Virus record (IMG/VR): IMGVR_UViG_3300034374_009426
Location: 1-29,893 of that record
Length of the DNA stretch: 29,893 nt
Reading direction: 5' to 3' (one strand)
From: a virus
In this document: piece after piece, positions 24,055-29,874 of the stretch
How positions within the stretch are numbered: position 1 is the stretch's first letter
Layout of the letters: every line of letters begins with the position of its first letter
Made by a program: the position numbers and the translations under genes
Notes under the pieces: generated by a model
Told to the model about the DNA's origin: nothing
Database searches by the model: none
Seen by the model: only the letters and a program-made list of their open reading frames with translations

Positions 24055-24200
24055 AAGTAAAAGATTTAAAAAAATTAGTTAAAGCTTTTGATCAAGTCGA
24101 AAACTTTGATTTTATAAAAGATTGTTGGACATATAACGAGTATTTATATTGGGGCGCTACGTTAACCGGTATAAATAAATTAGAGGAGGTAAAAAAGTGA
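24051..24200 (+). CDS. 49-residue early protein
   Basis: The start at ATG 24051 (ATGA overlap) is preferred over in-frame ATG 24015. A helical, acidic/basic protein (KVKDLKKLVKAFDQVENF, then CWTYNEYLYWGATLTG). It resembles small host-inhibitor-sized proteins; function unknown. TTGATCAA at 24088 encodes part of FDQ. Confidence 0.55.
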   Translation: MKVKDLKKLVKAFDQVENFDFIKDCWTYNEYLYWGATLTGINKLEEVKK

Positions 24201-24355
24201 TAGAAACTTGGGACTTAGTTTATAAATGGGTTATGTTTTTAACCTTAGTAATAATACCGGGTATTTTGGTTTTTATGGCCGAAGATAAGAGCGACGACTT
24301 TTTAGATGTACCAGATTTTATTAAAGGCGATGAAAGGGATTTTTATGGCTATTAA
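24197..24355 (+). CDS. 52-residue single-span membrane protein
   Basis: GTG 24197 overlaps the previous TGA and follows a strong GAGGAGG (24183-24189). One membrane helix (about residues 12-27, VMFLTLVIIPGILVFM) is followed by an acidic tail (AEDKSDDFLDVPDF). It could act at the cell membrane early in infection, for example in superinfection exclusion, but nothing in the sequence shows this. Confidence 0.6.
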   Translation: MIETWDLVYKWVMFLTLVIIPGILVFMAEDKSDDFLDVPDFIKGDERDFYGY

Positions 24356-24503
24356 AAAATTATTTTTATTAGGTAGTTATAAATTTTTATCGTATCTTAA
24401 AACTATTATTAACAGACTTATGTACTACTTTTTAGTAAAGCTAAATAGTAATTATAAGAGGGTAGAAGTAAAAAGTATAAAGTGGAAAAAACGAGGTAAA
24501 TAA
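24345..24503 (+). CDS. 52-residue basic protein
   Basis: ATG 24345 is chosen because GAAAGGGA lies six bases upstream; a longer frame from 24306 has no such site. The protein is very basic with a hydrophobic first half (KKLFLLGSYKFLSYLKTII) and a lysine/arginine-rich end (SIKWKKRGK). It may be an amphipathic membrane-associated or nucleic-acid-binding peptide. It overlaps its neighbours on both sides. Confidence 0.5.
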   Translation: MAIKKLFLLGSYKFLSYLKTIINRLMYYFLVKLNSNYKRVEVKSIKWKKRGK

Positions 24504-24937
24504 TGAATAAAGAGCAATTAATATTAAAGCAGGTTAGCTTAAAAGCGGCTGCTAGTTTAGGTGGTAGCGTAGACGACGTTATAGCTAACGCGGAAAAATT
24601 TAACGCGTGGCTAAATGAGGGCGTTGATCAAAACGAAACTAAAAAAGTAGCGGGTAATAGACCGGTATTTGAGCCTAAATGTCCGGGTTGCGATAGTTAC
24701 GTATGGGATAATAGAGAAACCGCTACCGGTACTCAACCGGTTTGGCGTTGTAAAAACGATGAGTGTACCGCCGGCGGCTTTAGTAAAAAATATAATAAAA
24801 ATATGGCGTGGGCTAGTTGGGACGAAGACGAGTTTACTAATCAAGAAAATAAGTTTTTGGCCGAAAATGATAAACCTAGCACTACCGAAGAAATAGTTGA
24901 AAACCCTATAGTTAACGACGACGACTTACCGTTCTAA
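24503..24937 (+). CDS. Zinc-ribbon protein with SSB-like acidic tip
   Basis: A 144-residue protein. A helical N-terminus (residues 1-40) is followed by a zinc ribbon with C60, C63, C83 and C88 (CPGC...CKNDEC) and an acidic, unstructured end finishing NDDDLPF. The last six residues, DDDLPF, match the conserved C-terminal tip of bacterial single-strand binding proteins (DDD(I/L)PF), which recruits primase, helicases and polymerase subunits. No OB-fold is evident, so this may be an adaptor mimicking SSB rather than an SSB. It lies directly before replication genes, with TAATG overlaps. Confidence 0.7.
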   Translation: MNKEQLILKQVSLKAAASLGGSVDDVIANAEKFNAWLNEGVDQNETKKVAGNRPVFEPKCPGCDSYVWDNRETATGTQPVWRCKNDECTAGGFSKKYNKNMAWASWDEDEFTNQENKFLAENDKPSTTEEIVENPIVNDDDLPF

Positions 24938-25266
24938 TGACTAAAAACGAATTTGCTACTAATTTAAAGTGGGCTAGCATACGTTGGCCTAACATAAATT
25001 TAGATAATGATAGCTTAAATTCGTTATATGTAGACTTTAAAGGCTTTAGTACTACTAGTTTAGCTAAAGCCTTAAAGCTTTTATTTGATAACGGTAACAC
25101 TTTTTTAGAGTGGCCTAAGTTACTTAAATTAACTAAAGATATGTATAACGAAGAATTATTAAGCTTACCTAGATTAGAACAACCTAAAGTAAAAGACGGG
25201 TTAAAAGAATATTTAAAAGCTAATAATTTTAAAAGTATAAAAGACGCAATAAAGGGTAAAAGATGA
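24937..25266 (+). CDS. Possible helicase loader-type replication protein
   Basis: A 109-residue helical protein between the SSB-tip protein and the initiator, with overlaps to both. Its layout, NLKWASIRWPN then helices ending in FLEWPKLLKLTKDMYNEE, loosely resembles small helicase loader/inhibitor proteins of phages (G39P type). The function is inferred mainly from position; low confidence in the family. Confidence 0.5.
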   Translation: MTKNEFATNLKWASIRWPNINLDNDSLNSLYVDFKGFSTTSLAKALKLLFDNGNTFLEWPKLLKLTKDMYNEELLSLPRLEQPKVKDGLKEYLKANNFKSIKDAIKGKR

Positions 25267-25976
25267 GTGAAAAAATAAACGTAAATTATGATATACCTAC
25301 ATTTACTATCGTACCTCATTGGGTAGCCGAAATATTAAAGCCTACCGAATTAGCTACGTACGTAGTATTAGGTAAATACGCCGATAATAAAACTAAAGAG
25401 TGTTGGCCTAGTTTAAATACTATAGCTAAAGATTTAGGCCGATCAAAAACCGCTACTATAACCGCTATTAAAGGTTTAGCCGATAAAGGCGTATTAAAAA
25501 TAGAAAAGCGTAAAAATGATAAAGGCGATTGGGATAGAAACCACTATACGCTTATGGTTAATAAGGGTAGTCAAGAAAACTTAACCACCCCTAGTAAAGA
25601 AAACTTAACTACGGGTAGTAAAGAAAACTTAACTCTAACTATACCTAATATAACTAGACCTATTGAACTATATAACAAGCAAACTCAAAACGCTTATAAG
25701 GATAAAATAGTAGAGGTATGTAAATTAGATAAGATTAGCCGTAATATGTGGGGGCAAATTGAAAACACCGCCAAGCAATTATTCGACGCCGGCGTTACTT
25801 TAGAAGAAATACCGGTATTAGCTAAAAATATAGTTTTAACTTACGGCGAAAAAACACTAACGCACCGTAGCTTACCTAACCATTTAGAGCTAATACAGGG
25901 CGTTAAAAGTTTAGAGCCAAAAGATTTTAAAAAAGCTAGTGATCAAAATAAATTAGAAAGGTGGGCTAATGAGTGA
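25263..25976 (+). CDS. Replication initiator with winged-helix domain
   Basis: A 237-residue protein. Residues about 15-95 form a winged helix-turn-helix typical of phage replisome organisers (PHWVAEILKPTELATYVVLG, CWPSLNTIAKDLGRSKTATI, LADKGVLKIEKRK). A linker of three eight-residue repeats, S(Q/K)ENLTxx (103-126), follows, then a helical C-terminal domain (about 140-230) that would contact helicase or its loader. The linker DNA is three direct 24-base repeats, so the gene probably contains the replication origin, as lambda O does. No polymerase or helicase gene is present, so it should recruit host enzymes. Confidence 0.8.
   Translation: MSEKINVNYDIPTFTIVPHWVAEILKPTELATYVVLGKYADNKTKECWPSLNTIAKDLGRSKTATITAIKGLADKGVLKIEKRKNDKGDWDRNHYTLMVNKGSQENLTTPSKENLTTGSKENLTLTIPNITRPIELYNKQTQNAYKDKIVEVCKLDKISRNMWGQIENTAKQLFDAGVTLEEIPVLAKNIVLTYGEKTLTHRSLPNHLELIQGVKSLEPKDFKKASDQNKLERWANE
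25569..25640 (+). repeat. Three 24-base iterons: candidate replication origin
   Basis: Direct repeats start at 25569, 25593 and 25617, each beginning AGT(C/A)AAGAAAACTTAAC and keeping the codon frame. A+T-rich DNA (about 25637-25680) follows on the right, as a melting region would. The position within the initiator gene parallels the lambda origin. Confidence 0.65.
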
Positions 25977-26349
25977 AATAAATAAAGGGGCTATGACTTT
26001 AACTGAACTTATGGACGAAGTACCGGGTTTTAGTATGCTAGTAAAAGATAGAAAAGAAATAAAAGCAGAAAAAGATTATGGCGGTTTAAGATTTTATGTT
26101 AGTAACGGTAAAAGCCGTATAGATTATAAAATTATTTTAAACTTTAACGATTTTTACGATATCTATATTAACGACGAATTATTTGCTAATAGTGGTAACG
26201 GCGACGTAGTTAATTTATTTAAGTGGTTAACCGACCGCTTTACTTCGACTTACTGTATGTTATGCAAAAATAAAATGACGCCTAAAGATTTAAAAGAAGA
26301 CCCTAAGGTATGTATTAAATGTTGGGATATCATAGGAGAGGAAGAATAA
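25969..26349 (+). CDS. Early protein with C-terminal zinc ribbon
   Basis: A 126-residue protein overlapping the initiator by 8 bases. Its alpha/beta N-terminal part contains DYKIILNFNDFYDIYINDEL. Two CxxC pairs, C96/C99 (CMLC) and C115/C118 (CIKC), form a zinc ribbon near the acidic end (IIGEEE). Probably nucleic-acid- or partner-binding in replication; family not recognised. Confidence 0.65.
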   Translation: MSEINKGAMTLTELMDEVPGFSMLVKDRKEIKAEKDYGGLRFYVSNGKSRIDYKIILNFNDFYDIYINDELFANSGNGDVVNLFKWLTDRFTSTYCMLCKNKMTPKDLKEDPKVCIKCWDIIGEEE

Positions 26350-26483
26350 TGAAAGATTATGTATTTGAAGTTAGTTTTATAAAAACTATAAAAGCCGATA
26401 CGATAGATAACGCTTTAAAGGGTATAGCTGATAAAACTAGCACTATAAACGAGTGCAAAAAAATTGAATTAATAGAGGAATAG
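26349..26483 (+). CDS. 44-residue small early protein
   Basis: An ORF whose ATG overlaps the previous TAA (TAATG) and which ends three bases before the next ATG. A beta-alpha-beta pattern (KDYVFEVSFIKTIKADTIDN, ALKGIADK, KKIELIEE) resembles small ferredoxin-like folds found in phage early regions. Function unknown. Confidence 0.6.
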   Translation: MKDYVFEVSFIKTIKADTIDNALKGIADKTSTINECKKIELIEE

Positions 26484-26486
26484 ATA

Positions 26487-26747
26487 ATGGTAGAAGATAG
26501 TTACATTAAGGAATTAAATAAAAAAGTTAAGCTGCATAAAAACCCGCCTTATAAAAAAGTAGTAGTAACGGCAGAAATTACTATGTGGCTTGAAAGCGAA
26601 AAAATTAATATAGAATACGCTAAAAGTTGCGCCGAGTTTTTAATTAACGCCGGTAAAACTAGACGCGTAGATTTTACACAAGTAGACGGCCGCGAAGTAC
26701 TAGACAATATTACATACGGCAAAGTTAAAACTTATAAATATGATTAA
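26487..26747 (+). CDS. 86-residue early protein
   Basis: This gene follows the previous one by three bases, with GAGGAA about 12 bases upstream of its ATG. The first half is basic (KELNKKVKLHKNPPYKKVVV); the second has EYAKSCAEFLINAGKTRRVD. No motif recognised. It overlaps the next gene by 8 bases. Confidence 0.6.
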   Translation: MVEDSYIKELNKKVKLHKNPPYKKVVVTAEITMWLESEKINIEYAKSCAEFLINAGKTRRVDFTQVDGREVLDNITYGKVKTYKYD

Positions 26748-27228
26748 AGCGTGTATTTTACTTTATGCAGCGATAGTTAGTAATTTTAGCGTAGGTATAA
26801 CGCCAACTATTAACGACTTAGATAATTTAAGCGAGTGTTACGAAAGCTTACCGGGTAAATGTTTAGCTTATAGTACTTTACTTGTTGAACATTTTGATCA
26901 AGATAATTTAGAAACCGCTTTTAAAATTATGTGGTGCGAAAGTAGGGGTTTACCTAACGCTTATAGGTGGGAGGATAATGATAGCGGCCTATTTCAATTT
27001 ATACCGCGTACGTACGGGTGGGTTAAAGATAATAGCGACTTACCTTATTGGGATTATCCTATTGGCGATACTTACGCGCAGTTTATCCCGGAAAATAATA
27101 TAAAAGCGGCCGCTATATTAGTGCAAGATTTACATAGTTATAGTCCGTATTGGAAACCGTTTAAAAGTTCCAAAAATTGTTGGAAAGATACTAAAACCTT
27201 TTTAAAACTAGTAGAGTTAGAAAAATGA
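26740..27228 (+). CDS. Secreted transglycosylase-like protein
   Basis: A 162-residue protein with an N-terminal signal or anchor (MIKACILLYAAIVSNFSVG) followed by an SLT/lysozyme-like core: the likely catalytic glutamate E67 in MWCESRG, then DSGLFQFIPRTYGW (about 81-94), the classic GLFQ(F/I) block of soluble lytic transglycosylases, resembling also the Rpf/transglycosylase-like folds of Actinobacteria. It would cleave glycan strands outside the membrane. It sits in the early region, not beside the endolysin. It may act in the wall during infection or release, or block other phages. The ATG overlaps the preceding gene. Confidence 0.8.
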   Translation: MIKACILLYAAIVSNFSVGITPTINDLDNLSECYESLPGKCLAYSTLLVEHFDQDNLETAFKIMWCESRGLPNAYRWEDNDSGLFQFIPRTYGWVKDNSDLPYWDYPIGDTYAQFIPENNIKAAAILVQDLHSYSPYWKPFKSSKNCWKDTKTFLKLVELEK

Positions 27229-27653
27229 GAGATTTAAACGAGCCACACGTTATAGATATATTAAATAAAATTGAATTTAGGGGTGGTAACTTTACTAAAA
27301 GCACCGATATATACGAACATTATGACGCCGAAAATTTTAAAAACATATTAGAAATAAAAGTACGTAATCAAGATTATGATAAACACATAATTGAGCGTTT
27401 TAAATATGAACGTAATATTGAACATAGTTTAGTTAGCGGTAGAACGTTTTTTTATGTATCTATAGCTTACCCGTACTTATACGCGTGGGATATAACCTAC
27501 TTAGATAAAATAAACTATAACTATTTTTGGAAAACTAAAAAATTAAATAAAACCAAAATGTTTGATGATAATAGCAAAATACCTAAAGTCGTAGGCTACC
27601 TAGAAAAGCCGTTTAGCCTATGTATCAATTTAAATACGAGTGGACTAGCCTAG
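27225..27653 (+). CDS. Unknown protein, possibly nuclease-like
   Basis: A 142-residue protein overlapping the previous gene by 4 bases. FTKSTDIYEHYDAENFKNIL followed by EIKVRNQDYDKHIIERFKYE has an acidic residue and an E-x-K arranged somewhat like PD-(D/E)xK nucleases. The second half is tyrosine-rich (YVSIAYPYLYAWDITYL). The nuclease suggestion is weak; I do not recognise the family. Confidence 0.5.
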   Translation: MRDLNEPHVIDILNKIEFRGGNFTKSTDIYEHYDAENFKNILEIKVRNQDYDKHIIERFKYERNIEHSLVSGRTFFYVSIAYPYLYAWDITYLDKINYNYFWKTKKLNKTKMFDDNSKIPKVVGYLEKPFSLCINLNTSGLA

Positions 27654-27666
27654 AAAAAAATTCGTT

Positions 27667-27672
27667 TATAAT
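27667..27672 (+). promoter_or_regulatory. Candidate -10 box of a leaderless promoter
   Basis: TATAAT ends six bases before the ATG at 27679, so the transcript would start at or next to the start codon; no ribosome site is visible. The 13-mer TATAATAAAGTTA is repeated exactly at 20373. Confidence 0.5.
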
Positions 27673-27678
27673 AAAGTT

Positions 27679-28083
27679 ATGAACGGCGTAGGTTTTAATA
27701 AAATAAATAAAATAATTAAAGAAGTAGCAGGCCTAGACGCCTATATTACCGATTTAACCCCTATAGAAAAAAGCAACTCTACTTATGGACATAATGGCGG
27801 GGTAAACTTTAGCGTATTATTACCTAACGACGCTTTTACTAAATTCGTAATACGTTATTTTAGCGACGATAAATATAGCGTAGAAGTTAGCAAATTTAAT
27901 AAGTTTAACCTAAATTACGAAAGCGCAATCGTTGATCAAGATAGTTTAAGCGTATTATTTAAAGCGGTATACGAGGAAATTAGTTTATTAAATAATATTT
28001 TATTAGATGATTTAGCTTTTACGTTAAGTAGGGAGGCTAGAAAAGATTTATCTAAATTAAAAGAAATAGACGAAATTTTTTAA
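27679..28083 (+). CDS. Unknown protein before the WhiB gene, 134 residues
   Basis: This follows its own candidate leaderless promoter. An alpha/beta protein (FNKINKIIKEVAGLDAYI, NFSVLLPNDAFTKFVIRYF, YSVEVSKFNKFNL) ending in a charged helix (REARKDLSKLKEIDEIF). No motif recognised. A TTGATCAAGAT motif at 27932 encodes VDQDS. Confidence 0.6.
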   Translation: MNGVGFNKINKIIKEVAGLDAYITDLTPIEKSNSTYGHNGGVNFSVLLPNDAFTKFVIRYFSDDKYSVEVSKFNKFNLNYESAIVDQDSLSVLFKAVYEEISLLNNILLDDLAFTLSREARKDLSKLKEIDEIF

Positions 28084-28104
28084 ATAGCAGACTAAAGTAA
28101 ATAT

Positions 28105-28752
28105 ATGAGCTGGCTTAACAGGGCTGCGTGTAAAGATTTAGATACTAATTTATTTATTAACCCTAGTCGTAAAAAGTACACGGATCAAGATATATGGGCT
28201 ACTAATCGTATGTGCCGGGACTGTCCGGTTAATTTAGATTGCTTAACTTACGCCTTAGATGACGACTTAGAATACGGCTTATATGCACTCCCGGAGCGTG
28301 TTAGACGCCGTATAAGAGATAAAAGTAGGTTAGCGGCGTATATGTTAACTACTTTTAAAACTATGGACGTAATAGACCCTACGTTTAATAAAGAGGGTAA
28401 ATTACTTAAAAAGCGCTGCCTAAGATGTAATCGCTACGTTAAAGGTTATAGTAAAGATAATACTAATTGGGGTGGCTTTAATCATATATGCGTTAGCTGT
28501 TATATAAATACTAAAGATAAAAAGCGCGTAGATAAATTATTAGATAGAGATAAGGCTAGCCAATCTATGCCTATATTTGACCATTACGGCAGATTAGAAA
28601 GCAAAAAATGTACTAAATGTAGTATTAGGCAACCCGCTAATAACTTTAGTAATCGTAAAGCAGGTATAGGCGGTAAAACCTCGTGGTGTAAAAAATGTAC
28701 GTTAGCTAACTTAAAAAAATGGTTAGCCGAAAAAAAAGAATATGAAATATAA
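28105..28752 (+). CDS. WhiB-like regulator fused to two zinc ribbons
   Basis: A 215-residue protein. Residues 1-72 are a WhiB domain: cysteines C9, C37, C40 and C46 (the last three in CRDCPVNLDC) would hold a [4Fe-4S] cluster. The family's GVWGG turn is replaced by GLYAL before the basic ERVRRRIR tail. WhiB proteins bind the host sigma factor and control transcription. Two CxxC...CxxC units follow: C105/C108 with C129/C132, and C169/C172 with C195/C198. Typical WhiB proteins are 80-130 residues, so this extension is unusual. TAAAGT at 28093-28098, six bases before the ATG, fits a leaderless -10 (TANNNT). Confidence 0.85.
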   Translation: MSWLNRAACKDLDTNLFINPSRKKYTDQDIWATNRMCRDCPVNLDCLTYALDDDLEYGLYALPERVRRRIRDKSRLAAYMLTTFKTMDVIDPTFNKEGKLLKKRCLRCNRYVKGYSKDNTNWGGFNHICVSCYINTKDKKRVDKLLDRDKASQSMPIFDHYGRLESKKCTKCSIRQPANNFSNRKAGIGGKTSWCKKCTLANLKKWLAEKKEYEI

Positions 28753-29482
28753 CTTTGATAATGGCGGGGCTTATAGTAAACGCCGTAGGTGGACTAAAGA
28801 AGAACTAAATACATTAAATAAATATCTTGATCAAAATAAAACGGTTAAAGATATAGCTAAAGAGCTAAAGCGCACGGAAACTAGCGTACATTTAAAAATT
28901 AAAAGATTAGCGTTAGATAACGCTACCTATAACGAAAAGCACCAACTACAAAAATATTTAGCTAATAGAAAATATTTAGATGATTTAAAACCTAATAGCG
29001 TATTAGATTTATACGCGGGTAGTAAAAGCTATTACATAAATAAAGTACTTAACGTTACTAGTAACGATAAAAATAAAAGCTTTAATACTACGTATAACTT
29101 AAACGCTTTTGACTTATTATGTAAATTATATTTAGATAAAAAGAAATATGACTTAATAGACTTAGACCCGTACGGTAGCGCTATAGAAAATATATACATA
29201 GCTACTAAATTAGCTACTAAAGGTTTAATAGTTACATACGGGGAGTTAGGCCATATTAAATTTAAAAGATTAGATTTCGTTAGTAGGTTTTATAACATAC
29301 ATACGCTTAACGACTTTACTTTTGATAATTTAATTAAGCATACTAAATTAATAGCTAATCAAAACAGTAAAGAGTTAACTATACATAGTGCTTATAGATT
29401 TAATAAAAACTTAGGCCGGGTTTATTACTTAGTAAACGATATAAAAATAGATGTTTGGAATAAAGAGATAGTAAATGAATAA
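28742..29482 (+). CDS. HTH domain fused to methyltransferase-like fold
   Basis: A 246-residue protein. Residues 14-58 (RRWTKEELNTLNKYLDQNKT, then DIAKELKRTETSVHLKIKRL) form a Myb/SANT-like helix-turn-helix. Residues 85-240 look like a Rossmann methyltransferase: LDLYAGS (88-94) as the SAM loop and DLIDLDPYGS (137-146), which resembles the DPYG block of Trm1-type guanine methyltransferases more than the DPPY of DNA adenine enzymes. It may modify DNA or RNA at sites chosen by the HTH. Catalysis is unproven. It overlaps its neighbours by 11 and 8 bases. Confidence 0.65.
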   Translation: MKYNFDNGGAYSKRRRWTKEELNTLNKYLDQNKTVKDIAKELKRTETSVHLKIKRLALDNATYNEKHQLQKYLANRKYLDDLKPNSVLDLYAGSKSYYINKVLNVTSNDKNKSFNTTYNLNAFDLLCKLYLDKKKYDLIDLDPYGSAIENIYIATKLATKGLIVTYGELGHIKFKRLDFVSRFYNIHTLNDFTFDNLIKHTKLIANQNSKELTIHSAYRFNKNLGRVYYLVNDIKIDVWNKEIVNE

Positions 29483-29813
29483 ACCTAGTAGGCCGTGCTT
29501 AAAATGTAGAGCTTTATTTATACCTAGTAAAGCTAGTCCTAGCCACTGCGCTAAGCATATACCACCTAAAAGACAAGATACTAAACCTAAACCGCACTAT
29601 AACGACCCGGAGTATAGGCGTAATAGAGAGTACTTACGTAAAGAGTTTGGTTATTGCTTTAGGTGTAAAACTAAGGGTACCCCCTATAACCGTTTAGAAA
29701 TAGACCATATAATCCCGGTACATAAAGGCGGTAGCAATAATATTCGTAATTTACGTATATTATGCCAAAACTGTCATAGATTACGCCATAAGTTAGAAAA
29801 CCCTAAAATATAG
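29475..29813 (+). CDS. HNH endonuclease at the genome end
   Basis: A 112-residue HNH nuclease. An N-terminal CLKC pair (C8, C11) precedes the core: C61/C64 (CFRC), the catalytic DH (D77, H78 in EIDHIIPVHKGGS), then C97/C100/H101 (CQNCH). HK97 and many relatives encode such an HNH protein (gp74 in HK97) as the last gene beside the packaging site, where it helps terminase cut cos. Here it lies at the right end, with terminase near the left end, which fits that role on a circularised map. Confidence 0.88.
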   Translation: MNKPSRPCLKCRALFIPSKASPSHCAKHIPPKRQDTKPKPHYNDPEYRRNREYLRKEFGYCFRCKTKGTPYNRLEIDHIIPVHKGGSNNIRNLRILCQNCHRLRHKLENPKI

Positions 29814-29850
29814 CGCTATATACATATACCAAAAAAACCCTTAAAACATA

Positions 29851-29874
29851 GGCTCTGCGGGGGTACAGGGGGCG
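29851..29874 (+). other. G-rich tract, candidate packaging (cos) region
   Basis: Within the final 80 gene-free bases lies a G-rich stretch (TGCGGGGGTACAGGGGGCG at its core) that stands out in this A+T-rich genome. GGGGTAC here is the inverse of GTACCCC at 111-117. Together with the adjoining HNH gene this suggests a terminase cutting region, but no overhang can be read from the sequence and no direct terminal repeat is visible. Confidence 0.35.

Noticed and set aside
24669-24896. Second + strand frame inside the SSB-tip gene
   Set aside because: The zinc ribbon and acidic tip are clear in the main frame; the alternative has no recognisable features.
24912-25319. Minus-strand frame across the early replication genes
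   Set aside because: It spans several tightly overlapped + strand genes and looks like low-complexity antisense.
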